Shown piece by piece: positions 35,439 to 44,055 of a stretch of DNA of 64,000 nucleotides. Every line of letters begins with the position of its first letter. Positions within the stretch are counted from its first letter, which is position 1. The stretch comes from Streptomyces sclerotialus (lineage in GTDB: Bacteria; Actinomycetota; Actinomycetes; Streptomycetales; Streptomycetaceae), in the NCBI GenBank assembly GCA_000719105.1, contig JODX01000003.1, forward strand, positions 287,916 through 351,915, in the 5' to 3' direction. The notes under the pieces are model-generated. The model was given only the letters and a program-made list of their open reading frames with translations, was not told the origin of the DNA and did no database searches. The translations under genes were made by a program, and so were the position numbers.

Positions 35439-37562
35439 GTGGCGGCGGAGCGGCGGTTGGGCAACCTGCCCAAGGAGACGAACCAGCTGGTCGGACGGCG
35501 GTCGGAGCTGGACCAGGTGGCCCGGCTGTGTGGGCGGTCGCGGCTGGTGACGGTGACGGGCGTGGGCGGGGTGGGCAAGACCCGGCTGGCCCGGCGGGTG
35601 GCGGGCGAGCTGCAGCCGTCCTTCACGGACGGGGCGTGGTGGGTGGAGCTGTCCCCGATCGGCGCGGGCATGGAGGCGCTGCCCTACGCGGTCGCCGAGG
35701 CGCTGCCGCTGGCCGACCAGACCACCCGGCCCATGCTGGAGGTGGTCGCCGAGTACCTGGCCGGGCGGCAGGCGCTGCTGGTGTGGGACACCTGCGAACA
35801 CCTGGCGGAGGACTGCCGGGAGATGGCGGCAACGCTGCTGACCGTCGCCCCGGGCCTGCGGATCCTGGCCACCAGCCGCTGCCCGCTCGACCTGGCCTGC
35901 GAGGAGATGCTCGCCCTCGACCCGCTCCCGGTCCCCGGGGCCGACGACGAGGCGGCGGACGCGGTACTGCTGCTGGCCGACCGGGCCGCACAGGCCGTGC
36001 CCGGCTTCACCGTCACCGACGCCAACCGCGCCGAGCTGGCCGCCCTGTGCCGCCGCCTGGAAGGGCTGCCCCTCGCCCTGGAACTGGCCGCCGCCCGCCT
36101 GCGCGAGATGCCGGTGGCCGAGCTGAAGCAGCGGCTCGACGACCGGTACGCCGTCCTCGGCACCACCGACGAGCCGGTCCACGGCGTCGATCCCCCCTGG
36201 CACCAGGCCCTGCGCACCGCGATCGGCTGGAGCCACCAGCTGTGCACCCCCGCCGAGCGGTTGCTGTGGGCGCGGCTGTCCGTGTTCGCCGACACCTTCG
36301 ACGCCGAGGCCGCCCGGCAGGTCTGCGCCGACGCGCAGCTGCCCGGGGAGGAGGTGCCGGCGCTGCTGGCCGCGCTGGTGGAGAAGTCGATCCTGACCTG
36401 GGTGCCCACCGGGGGCGGCGAGCGGTACCGGATGCTGGACACCATCCGCGAGTTCGGCGCCTTCTGGCTGCGGGGCCTGGGCGAGGAACAGGCGGCGCGC
36501 CGCCGCCACCGTGACCACTACCTGACCCTGGCCCACGAGGCGGATGCCGCCTGGTCCGGGCCCGGCCAGACGGCCTCGAAGGACCGGATGAGCGCCGAAT
36601 ACGCCAACCTGCGTGCCGCGCTGGACTTCTGCCTCGCCGAGAAGGACGGGCGCACCGCACTGGAGATGGGCGGTGCGCTGGGGTTCCTCTGGTACGCCTG
36701 CGGCTTCGCCCGGGACGGCCGCCACTACCTGGAGCAGGCCCTGGCCCTGGAGCAGGCTTCGAGCCCCGCGCGTGCCAAGGCGCTGTGGGCCGCGAGCCTC
36801 GTCGCTCTCGTCCAGGGCGACACTGAGGCCGGCAGCCGTCTCGCCACCGCGTTCCAGCAGGCCGTGGCCGAGGAAGCCGACGCAACCACCGCGGTTGCCG
36901 TCCTCACTCTGGAAGGCGCCAGCCTGACGGTGAGCGGCCGGCACACGCAGGCGGCCAAGGTGCTTGCCGATCTGCCGCCCGCCCCGCCGGTCGACGGCCG
37001 CTACCACGCGGCCTGGGTCATGGCACGCAACACGCAAGCCCTCGTCCACAACCACCTCGGACAGTTCACCGACGCCCTGGCCACCGCCGACGACCTGTGC
37101 GCCGAGTGCGCCCGGCGCGGAGAGACCTGGTCCCGCGCCTGGGGCGACTACATGCGCGCCCTTGCCGCACTCGGACTGGGACGCGCGTCGGAGGCCGCAG
37201 CCCATGCCCGTACCGCCCTCGCCGGCAAGCAGCGCCTCCACGACGACATGGGCATCGCCATGACCACCGACCTGCTCGCCTCCGCCGCCATCGCCTCTGG
37301 CCGGATCGAACAGGCGGCCCGCCTCCTCGGCCTCGCCGAGCAGGTCTGGCACACCCTCGGCACCCCCCAGGCGGGCATCCCCGAACTCGTCGCCGCCCGC
37401 ACCGCATGCGAGAAGCAGGCCCGCCACCTCATCGGCGACGCCACCTACCAGACCGCCTTCGACGCCGGCTACGACACCGACCTCGACACCGGCATCGCTG
37501 AAGCCCTCACCCCGCCCGAGCCCTCACCGCACGCCCCTCTCCGGCCCGGCCCCACTGGCTGA
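35439..37562 (+). CDS. STAND (NB-ARC type) ATPase with TPR-like repeats, paralogue 1
   Basis: 707 aa. NLP-x-LVGR entry motif, Walker A GVGGVGKT (residues 41-48), Walker B LLVWD (Asp117) followed by TCEHL, sensor-like LATSRCPLDL, GLPLALEL (GxP), then a winged-helix ARC2 part (WHQALRTAIGWSHQLCTPAERLLWARLSVF...RYRMLDTIREFG) and a helical TPR-like region (about 340-690). It resembles LuxR-type STAND regulators but stops after the TPRs: the C-terminal LuxR HTH is absent and no DNA-binding or BTAD domain precedes the NTPase. GTG start with GGAAGGGG. Likely an ATP-driven signalling switch; input and output unknown. Confidence 0.88.
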   Translation: MAAERRLGNLPKETNQLVGRRSELDQVARLCGRSRLVTVTGVGGVGKTRLARRVAGELQPSFTDGAWWVELSPIGAGMEALPYAVAEALPLADQTTRPMLEVVAEYLAGRQALLVWDTCEHLAEDCREMAATLLTVAPGLRILATSRCPLDLACEEMLALDPLPVPGADDEAADAVLLLADRAAQAVPGFTVTDANRAELAALCRRLEGLPLALELAAARLREMPVAELKQRLDDRYAVLGTTDEPVHGVDPPWHQALRTAIGWSHQLCTPAERLLWARLSVFADTFDAEAARQVCADAQLPGEEVPALLAALVEKSILTWVPTGGGERYRMLDTIREFGAFWLRGLGEEQAARRRHRDHYLTLAHEADAAWSGPGQTASKDRMSAEYANLRAALDFCLAEKDGRTALEMGGALGFLWYACGFARDGRHYLEQALALEQASSPARAKALWAASLVALVQGDTEAGSRLATAFQQAVAEEADATTAVAVLTLEGASLTVSGRHTQAAKVLADLPPAPPVDGRYHAAWVMARNTQALVHNHLGQFTDALATADDLCAECARRGETWSRAWGDYMRALAALGLGRASEAAAHARTALAGKQRLHDDMGIAMTTDLLASAAIASGRIEQAARLLGLAEQVWHTLGTPQAGIPELVAARTACEKQARHLIGDATYQTAFDAGYDTDLDTGIAEALTPPEPSPHAPLRPGPTG

Positions 37563-37573
37563 TCAGGACCGTC

Positions 37574-37635
37574 GCACGACCTGCCCACCGCCCTCCTCCG
37601 GGAAGGCGTCCGACTCGGGCAGCCGACGGGGTGAA
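37574..37635 (+). pseudogene. Remnant of the NmrA-like gene 3' end
   Basis: 62 bp matching 35237-35298 (end of the NmrA-like gene) without gaps at 53 of 62 positions; it still translates HDLPTALLREGV...QPTG and a TGA against HDLRTVLLREGV...QPTG. It is a scar of the duplication that produced the STAND array. Confidence 0.75.
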
Positions 37636-37638
37636 CCG

Positions 37639-38346
37639 TCAGGGCGGCGGAAGGGGGGTGTCGGGGGCCGGCTGAAAGAGCATCAGGGTGAGGTCGTCGG
37701 CCGGGACGGCGTCTCCGGTGTGCCGCTGAAGGAGGTCCAGGAGACGGTCGAGGGCCTGGTCGAGGGTGGGGGCGCGCAGGGCGGCGCGGGCGTGCTCGTC
37801 GAGGGGGAAGAAGGTGCCGTCGGCGGCGCGGGTGTCGGTGAGGCCGTCGGTGTGGAGCAGCAGGCGCTGGTGGGGAAGGACCTGGGCGCGCTGGATATGG
37901 GGGTCCGGGTCCAGGCCCAGGGGTGGGGAGGGCAGGGGCGGGGGGAGGCGGGCGAGGCGGTGGTCGATGCGCAGGGGCGGTGGGTGGCCGCAGTTGACCA
38001 GGCGGACCTCGTCGGGGAGGAGGTCGGCGAGGAGGAGGGTGACGAAGTCCTCCTCGCCCAGGTGGGGGCGGAGGCGGGCATCGAGGGCGCGGGCGAGGCG
38101 GACGAGGTCCTCCTCGGTGGCCGCGGTGTCCCGGAAGGCGGCCAGGACGACGGCGGCCAGCGGGGCGGCGGCGGGGCCGTGGCCCCTGACGTCGCCGAGG
38201 ATCAGACGGGGTCCGGCCGGGGTGAGCACGGCGTCGTGCAGGTCGCCGCCGAGCCGCGCGCCGTCGGCGGGGCGGGAGCGGACGGCCAGGGCGAGGGATG
38301 CCTCGGCGATCAGTGCCGGCAGCGACCGGGCACGGTCCGCGTGCAC
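37639..38346 (-). CDS. PP2C phosphatase (SpoIIE/RsbU type), copy A
   Basis: 235 aa, consisting almost only of the PPM catalytic domain. Metal-binding motifs GGDLHDAV, GDVRGHG, DGLTDTRAADG and DDLTLMLF are all present, so it should be active on phospho-Ser/Thr. Relatives dephosphorylate STAS anti-anti-sigma factors. No sensor, GAF/PAS or TM segment is attached. GTG 38346 is chosen because GGGGAGG precedes it; copy B starts at the same residue. Divergent from STAND paralogue 2 over 184 bp. Confidence 0.86.
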   Translation of the reverse strand: MHADRARSLPALIAEASLALAVRSRPADGARLGGDLHDAVLTPAGPRLILGDVRGHGPAAAPLAAVVLAAFRDTAATEEDLVRLARALDARLRPHLGEEDFVTLLLADLLPDEVRLVNCGHPPPLRIDHRLARLPPPLPSPPLGLDPDPHIQRAQVLPHQRLLLHTDGLTDTRAADGTFFPLDEHARAALRAPTLDQALDRLLDLLQRHTGDAVPADDLTLMLFQPAPDTPLPPP

Positions 38347-38403
38347 CACGCCCCTCCCCGAGCTCACCAGACTCGCCCCACCCCTTCAGGCAGAAAGGCG
38401 TGA

Positions 38404-38485
38404 AGCACTTTCCCACCGCTGGCGGCGGGCCGTGGGTAAAGCGGCCGAAGTGCTGCGGGTCGGCCCGATGTGCTGCTAGCACCGA
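38404..38485 (+). promoter_or_regulatory. STAND-array promoter module, copy 2
   Basis: AGCACTTTCCCAC (38404-38416), TGCGGG (38454-38459), 17-bp spacer, TAGCAC (38477-38482). CCGAAGTGCT upstream of the -35 pairs with AGCACTT as an inverted repeat. Confidence 0.6.
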
Positions 38486-38530
38486 CTCACCCGCGGACAA
38501 ATGCCGCGTCGGGACGAGGAGGAGTTCGAA

Positions 38531-40663
38531 GTGGCGGAAGAGCGGCGGGTGGGGAACCTGCCAAGGGAGACGGGCCGTCTGGTGGGGCGGCGGACGGAGC
38601 TGTCCCAGGTGGGGCGGATGTTCCGGCGGTCGCGGCTGGTGACGGTGACCGGAGTGGGCGGAGTGGGCAAGACCCGGCTGGCCCAGCGGGTGGCGGGCGA
38701 GCTGCAGCCGGCCTTCGCGGACGGGGCGTGGTGGGTGGAGCTGTCCCCGCTCAGCGCGGGCAGGAAGGCGCTGCCGTACGCGATCTACGAGGCGCTGCCG
38801 CTGGCCGACCAGACCACCCGCCCGATGCTGGAGGTGATCGCCGAGTACCTGGCCGGGCGCGACCTCCTGCTGGTGTGGGACACCTGCGAGCACCTCGTCG
38901 ACGACTGCCGGGAGGCGGCGGCGAAGCTGCTGGCCAGGGCCCCGGGCCTGCGGATCCTGGCCACCAGCCGCCGCCCGCTCGGCCTGTCCGCCGAGGAAGT
39001 GGTCGCCCTGGAGCCGCTGCCGGTGCCCGAGGCCGACGATGCGGCGGCCGAGGACAACGACTCGGTGATGCTGCTGACCGAGCGGGCGGCCGAGGCGGTC
39101 CCCGGCTTCACGGTCACCGACGCCAACCGGGGCGAGCTGGCAGCGCTGTGCCGCCGCCTGGAGGGGCTGCCCCTGGCCCTGGAGCTGGCCGCGGCCCGCC
39201 TGCGCGAGATGCCGCCGGCCGAGCTGAACCAGCGCCTGGCCGACCGCTACGCGACCCTCGGCGACACCGACGGCGCGAACTGCGACACCGACCCTCCCTG
39301 GCACCAGGCACTGCGCACCGCGATCGGCTGGAGCCACCAGCTGTGCACCCCGGCCGAACGGCTCGCCTGGGCACGGCTGTCGGTCTTCGCCGGTTCCTTC
39401 GACCTGGAGGCGGCCCGCCGGGTACTGGCCGACGAGCGCCTGCCCATCGCCCAGGTCCCGCACCTCGTCGCGGCGCTGGTGCAGGACTCGATCCTGGAGT
39501 GGACGCCCACCGGGGCCGGGGAGCGGTACCGGATGCTGGACACCCTCCGTGAGTACGGCGCCTTCTGGCTGCACGAGCTGGGCGAGGAGCGGACCGTCCG
39601 CCGTCGGCACCGCGACCACTACCTGGCCCTGGCCCGCGCCGCCGACGCCGCCTGGATCGGACCCGGCCAGGCGGCCCTGTACGACGAGATGACCGCCGAG
39701 CACGCCAACCTGCGCGCCGCGCTGGACTTCTGCCTCGCCGAAGGCGACGGAGGAACCGCGCTGGAGATGGGCGGCGTGCTGTGGTTCTTCTGGTTCGCCT
39801 GCGGCTTCGCCCGGGACGGCCGCCACTACCTGGACCGGGCCCTGGCCCTGGACCCGGCCCCCGGGCCGACTCGGGCCAAGGCCCTGTGGGCCTGCGGCAT
39901 CGCTGCCATCGCCCAGGGCGACACGGAGACCAGCAGCCGTTTCGCCACCGCCTTCCGAGCCGCCGTGGCCGACGACACCGACCGTACCGCCCTCTTCGCC
40001 GCCGCCTATCTGGAGGGCGGCAGTCTCACCGTCAGCGGTCACCAGACGCGGGCCGCCGAGGTACTCGACGCGTCGGCGCACACCCGGCCGTGCCGTGGAC
40101 GCTACGACGCGGCGTGGTTCCTGACACGCGCCGCACGGGCCTTCGTCCACGTCCACCTCGGACAGTTCACCGACGCCTTGGCCGTCGCCGACGAGTTGTG
40201 CGCCGAATGCGGCCGGCGCGGTGAGACCTGGGCCCGCGCCTGGGGCGACTACATGCGCGCCCTCGCCGCACTGGGACTGGGCCGGGCCGAGGAGGCCGCC
40301 ACCCATGCCCGCACCGCCCTCGACGGCAAGCGCCGCCTCCGCGACAGTCTCGGCATCGCCATGGCCATCGACCTGCTCGCCTCCGCGGCCGCCGCGGCCC
40401 GGAACGCTGAACAGGCCGCCCGGTTCCTCGGCATCGCCGAGCGGATCTGGCGCACCCTCGGCACCCCTCAGATGGGCATGCCCGAACTCATCGCGGCCCG
40501 GCGCGCCTGCGAGGCGGAAGCCCGCCGCCTCATCGGGGACGACGCCTACCAGGCCGCCTTCCACGGCGGCTACCACACCGACCCCGCCACCGGCATCGCC
40601 GAAGCCCTGCGCCCGCCCGGCCCCTCGCACCACGCCCCCGCACAGCCCGGCTCCACCGGCTGA
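38531..40663 (+). CDS. STAND ATPase with TPR-like repeats, paralogue 2
   Basis: 710 aa from a GTG with GGAGGAG at 7 nt; the frame is open to an ATG ten codons upstream. Same domain order as paralogue 1: Walker A GVGGVGKT, Walker B LLVWD/TCEHL, LATSRRPLGL, GLPLALEL, winged-helix part, TPR-like half (GVLWFFWFACGFARDGRHYLDRAL...) and no LuxR HTH. The C-terminal half is close to that of paralogue 1. Divergent partner of PP2C copy A. Confidence 0.88.
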   Translation: MAEERRVGNLPRETGRLVGRRTELSQVGRMFRRSRLVTVTGVGGVGKTRLAQRVAGELQPAFADGAWWVELSPLSAGRKALPYAIYEALPLADQTTRPMLEVIAEYLAGRDLLLVWDTCEHLVDDCREAAAKLLARAPGLRILATSRRPLGLSAEEVVALEPLPVPEADDAAAEDNDSVMLLTERAAEAVPGFTVTDANRGELAALCRRLEGLPLALELAAARLREMPPAELNQRLADRYATLGDTDGANCDTDPPWHQALRTAIGWSHQLCTPAERLAWARLSVFAGSFDLEAARRVLADERLPIAQVPHLVAALVQDSILEWTPTGAGERYRMLDTLREYGAFWLHELGEERTVRRRHRDHYLALARAADAAWIGPGQAALYDEMTAEHANLRAALDFCLAEGDGGTALEMGGVLWFFWFACGFARDGRHYLDRALALDPAPGPTRAKALWACGIAAIAQGDTETSSRFATAFRAAVADDTDRTALFAAAYLEGGSLTVSGHQTRAAEVLDASAHTRPCRGRYDAAWFLTRAARAFVHVHLGQFTDALAVADELCAECGRRGETWARAWGDYMRALAALGLGRAEEAATHARTALDGKRRLRDSLGIAMAIDLLASAAAAARNAEQAARFLGIAERIWRTLGTPQMGMPELIAARRACEAEARRLIGDDAYQAAFHGGYHTDPATGIAEALRPPGPSHHAPAQPGSTG

Positions 40664-40778
40664 CCCGGGCCGGACCCACGGCGACGCACCGCGGCCTCTC
40701 CGGCCGACCCGGGCCCGCCCGGAGCGTCCCGCACCGCCGGGCGAGGGCCCGGCCTCGCGGTGAAGGCGGCCCCACCCC

Positions 40779-40807
40779 GTCGAGGAGGCCGTGACCGCGG
40801 GGCCGCC
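40779..40807 (+). repeat. Fragment identical to part of the TetR gene
   Basis: 29 bp (28 identical) matching the reverse complement of 33629-33657, which encodes VEEAVTAGPP in the TetR regulator. It lies between STAND paralogue 2 and PP2C copy B and is a probable rearrangement scar. Confidence 0.55.
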
Positions 40808-40824
40808 CCTGCCGACGTGAACCG

Positions 40825-41532
40825 TCAGGGTGGTGGAAGATCCGTGACAGGGGTCGGCTGAAGGAGCATCAAGGTGAGGTCGTCGGCCGGGGCGGCGCCT
40901 CCGGTGTGCCGGTGGAGGAGGTCCAGGAGACGGTCGAGGGCCTGGTCGAGGGTGGGCGCGAGCAGGGCGGCGCGGGCGTGCTCGTCGAGGGGGAAGAAGG
41001 TGCCGTCGGCGGCACGGGCGTCGGTGAGGCCGTCGGTGTGGAGCAGCAGACGCTGGTGGGGGAGGACTCGGGCGCGCTGGACCCGGGGTTCCGGGTCCAG
41101 GCCCAGGGGCGGGCAGGGGTGGGGCGGGGGCAGGGGGACGAAGCTCTCGTCGATGCGCAGGGGCGGTGGGTGGCCGCAGTTGACCAGGCGGACCTCGTGG
41201 GGGCGGAGGTCGGCGATCAGGAGGGTGACGAAGTCCTCCTGGCCGAGGTGGGGGCGGAGGCGGGCGTCGAGGGCGCGGGCGAGGCGGACGGGGTCCTCCT
41301 CGGTGGCCGCGGTGTCCCGGAAGGCGGTCAGGACGGCGGCGGCCAGCGGGGCGGCGGCGAGGCCGTGGCCCTTGACGTCGCCGATGAGGAGCCGGGGTCC
41401 GGCCGTCGTCATGACGGCGTCGTGCACATCGCCTCCCACCCGGGCGCCGTCGGCGGGGCGGACGCGGACAGCCAGGGCGAGACGAGCCTCGGCCATCAGC
41501 ATCGGCAGCGATCGGGCGCCGTCCGCGTGCAC
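40825..41532 (-). CDS. PP2C phosphatase (SpoIIE/RsbU type), copy B
   Basis: 235 aa, closely similar to copy A along its whole length. Metal motifs GGDVHDAV, GDVKGHG, DGLTDARAADG, DDLTLMLL are intact. GTG start with GGGAGGGG at 5 nt; the codons before it are not conserved with copy A. Divergent from STAND paralogue 3 over 190 bp. Its pairing with a STAND gene, repeated twice, suggests the phosphatase and ATPase work in one signalling unit. Confidence 0.86.
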   Translation of the reverse strand: MHADGARSLPMLMAEARLALAVRVRPADGARVGGDVHDAVMTTAGPRLLIGDVKGHGLAAAPLAAAVLTAFRDTAATEEDPVRLARALDARLRPHLGQEDFVTLLIADLRPHEVRLVNCGHPPPLRIDESFVPLPPPHPCPPLGLDPEPRVQRARVLPHQRLLLHTDGLTDARAADGTFFPLDEHARAALLAPTLDQALDRLLDLLHRHTGGAAPADDLTLMLLQPTPVTDLPPP

Positions 41533-41590
41533 CGCACCCCTCCCAGAGATGAACAAGGCTCGCCCCAGGCTTGTGAGCAAGGAGGCGCGC

Positions 41591-41673
41591 AGCACTATCC
41601 CACTCGCGGTGGCGGACCGTGGGCGAAGTGGCCGAAGTGCTGCGGACGGGCCCGGCGCGCTGCTAGCACCGAG
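41591..41673 (+). promoter_or_regulatory. STAND-array promoter module, copy 3
   Basis: AGCACTATCCCAC (41591-41603), TGCGGA (41641-41646), 17-bp spacer, TAGCAC (41664-41669). Confidence 0.6.
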
Positions 41674-41722
41674 GCACCACGCGCGAGGGCGCGCGGCGGG
41701 AGCGGGAAAGGGGACGGTCACG

Positions 41723-43843
41723 GTGGCGGCGGAGCGACGGGTGGGCAACCTGCCGGAGGAGAGCAATCGTCTGGTGGGGCGGCGGGCGGAACTGGCGCAG
41801 GTGACGCGCGCGTGCGGGCGGCATCGGCTGGTGACGGTGACCGGAGTGGGCGGCGTGGGCAAGACCCGGCTGGCCCGGCGGGTGGCGGGCGAGCTGCAGC
41901 CGTCCTTCACCGACGGGGCGTGGTGGATGGAACTGTCCCCGCTCAGCATGGGCATGGAGGCCCTGCCGTACGCGATCGCCGAGGCGCTGCCGCTGGCCGA
42001 CCAGAGCACCCGGCCGATGTGGGAGGTGATCGCCGAGTACCTGGCCGGACGGAAGACCCTGCTGGTGTGGAACACCTGCGAGCACCTGGTCGAGGAGTGC
42101 CGGCAACTGGCGGGGACGCTGCTGTCGATGGCCCCGGGCCTCAGGATCCTGGCCACCAGCCGCCGCCCGCTCGGCCTGCCCGCCGAGGAGGTGCTCGCCC
42201 TCGATCCGCTGCCGGTGCCCGAGACGGACGACGATGCGGCGGACGCGGTGGTGCTGCTGGCGGACCGGGCCGCGGAGGCGGTGTCCGGCTTCACCGTCAC
42301 CGACGCCAACCGTGCCGGACTGGCCGCCCTCTGCCGCCGCCTGGAGGGGCTGCCACTGGCCCTGGAACTGGCCGCGGCCCGCCTGCGCGAGATGCCACTG
42401 CCCGAGCTGAACCAGCGGCTGGCCGACCGCTACGCGATCCTCGGCGACACCGACGGCGGGAACTACGGCGTCCGTCCGCGCTGGCACCAGGCGCTGCGTA
42501 CCGCGATCGGCTGGAGCCATGAGCTGTGCACCCCGGCCGAGCGGTTGCTGTGGGCGCGGCTGTCGGTGTTCGCCGGCAGCTTCGACGCGGAGGCGGCCCG
42601 GCAGGTCTGCGCCGACGCGCGACTGCCCGGGGAAGAGGTGCCGTCGCTGCTGGCCGCGCTGGTGGAGAAATCGATCCTGACCTGGGTGCCCACGGGGGGC
42701 GGCGAGCGGTACCGGATGCTGGACACCATCCGCGAGTTCGGCACCTTCTGGCTGCACGAGCTGGGCGAGGAGGAGGCACTGCGGTGCCGGCACCGGGCGT
42801 ACTTCCTCGCGCTGGCCCGCGCGGGGGACGCCGCCTGGCTGGGGCCGGATCAGTTCGCCTGGTACGACCGCATGGCCGACGAGCACGACAACCTGCGCAC
42901 CGCGCTGGAGTACTGCCTGGCCGAGCCGGCCGGGCATGCCGCGCTGGAGCTGGCCGGCGCCCTGTGGTTCTTCTGGTACGCCTGCGGGTTCGCCCGGGAG
43001 GGCCGGCACTACCTGGACCGCGCCCTGGCCGCGGACACCGCACCGAGCGGGGCGCGCACCCAGGCCCTGTGGGCCGCGGGGCTCGCCGCGGTCGGCCTCG
43101 GCGACGCGGAGTCCGCCGCCGCCCGCAGCGAGGAAGGCCTGGCCGCGGCCGAACAGCAAGGCGACGACGCGCTCGATCCCGCCCTGGGGGTCTTCTCGTG
43201 CGCCGTGGCCCTGCGGGGCGACCTGGCGGCCATGGAGGCCGTGACCGACCGCATCTTCGCCCTGCCGCAGAAGGACGACGTACTCACCCTGGCCCCGCTC
43301 TTCGGCCTGCAGGTCCGTAGCCACGTTCTCATCTCCGCGGGCGAGCCGGCGAAGGCGCTGACCCACCTCGAGCGGCTGCGCACGCTGTGCGACCGGCACG
43401 GCGAGCGATGGACACGCGCGTTCTGCGACTACTTCCAGGCTCAGGCCGAACTGGCGCTCGGCCGGCCCGACGCGGCGCAGCACCACGCCCGGGAGGCGTT
43501 GCGGATCAAGCACCGGCTCCACGACCGCATGGCGATCGGTCTGCTCATGGACACGCTCGCCGTGGCCACCGGCGCCGCCGGGCAGGCCGAGCGCGCCGCC
43601 TGGCTGCTCGGCCTGGCCCATCAGGTCTGGGGCACCCTCGGGGCGCCGCAGATGGGCCAGCCCCAGTGGGTGGCCGTCCGCCAGGCATGCGAACGCCAGG
43701 CCCGCGCCGCCCTCGGCGACCACGGCTACCGGATCGCGTTCGACACCGGCCACGCCACCGACCTGGACACCGGAATCGCCGAGGCCCTCATCCCGGCTGA
43801 CCCGGCACCCCGCTCCCCCGCACAGCCCGGCGCCACCGGCTGA
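41723..43843 (+). CDS. STAND ATPase with TPR-like repeats, paralogue 3 (Walker B variant)
   Basis: 706 aa. Walker A GVGGVGKT is intact, but Walker B reads LLVWN/TCEHL: Asp117 of the paralogues is Asn (AAC at 42071-42073), expected to weaken Mg coordination or hydrolysis. The NTPase and winged-helix parts remain very close to the other copies. The TPR-like half (from about residue 445) is clearly more divergent (GDDALDPALGVFSCAVALRG...LPQKDDVLTLAPLFGLQVRSHVLISAGEPAKALTHLERL). No LuxR HTH. GTG start. Partner of PP2C copy B. Confidence 0.87.
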   Translation: MAAERRVGNLPEESNRLVGRRAELAQVTRACGRHRLVTVTGVGGVGKTRLARRVAGELQPSFTDGAWWMELSPLSMGMEALPYAIAEALPLADQSTRPMWEVIAEYLAGRKTLLVWNTCEHLVEECRQLAGTLLSMAPGLRILATSRRPLGLPAEEVLALDPLPVPETDDDAADAVVLLADRAAEAVSGFTVTDANRAGLAALCRRLEGLPLALELAAARLREMPLPELNQRLADRYAILGDTDGGNYGVRPRWHQALRTAIGWSHELCTPAERLLWARLSVFAGSFDAEAARQVCADARLPGEEVPSLLAALVEKSILTWVPTGGGERYRMLDTIREFGTFWLHELGEEEALRCRHRAYFLALARAGDAAWLGPDQFAWYDRMADEHDNLRTALEYCLAEPAGHAALELAGALWFFWYACGFAREGRHYLDRALAADTAPSGARTQALWAAGLAAVGLGDAESAAARSEEGLAAAEQQGDDALDPALGVFSCAVALRGDLAAMEAVTDRIFALPQKDDVLTLAPLFGLQVRSHVLISAGEPAKALTHLERLRTLCDRHGERWTRAFCDYFQAQAELALGRPDAAQHHAREALRIKHRLHDRMAIGLLMDTLAVATGAAGQAERAAWLLGLAHQVWGTLGAPQMGQPQWVAVRQACERQARAALGDHGYRIAFDTGHATDLDTGIAEALIPADPAPRSPAQPGATG

Positions 43844-43923
43844 TCCGGCCGGACACCACAGCGACGTACTGCTGTCTCCGCAGCTCAGCTCGTCGACCGC
43901 CTCCGCCGGGCAAGAAGACGCAG

Positions 43924-44006
43924 GGCACACTCTCACTTCCGTCGGCGGGCTGTGGGCGAAGCGGCCGAAGTGCTGCGGCCGGACCGGGCGCGCTGCTAAC
44001 ACCGAG
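43924..44006 (+). promoter_or_regulatory. STAND-array promoter module, copy 4
   Basis: Diverged GGCACACTCTCAC box (from 43924), TGCGGC (43974-43979), 17-bp spacer, TAACAC (43997-44002). No PP2C gene accompanies this copy. Confidence 0.55.
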
Positions 44007-44055
44007 TCCCACACGGGCGGGAGACCGCGGCGGGAGCGGGAAGGGGACGGTCACG

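Noticed and set aside
37469..40633. Very long minus-strand open frame (over 1000 codons) across STAND 2
   Set aside because: Composition is Gln/His/Gly/Arg-rich with no domain; it is the antisense shadow of the STAND gene caused by GC bias, and only the PP2C part in a different frame is real.
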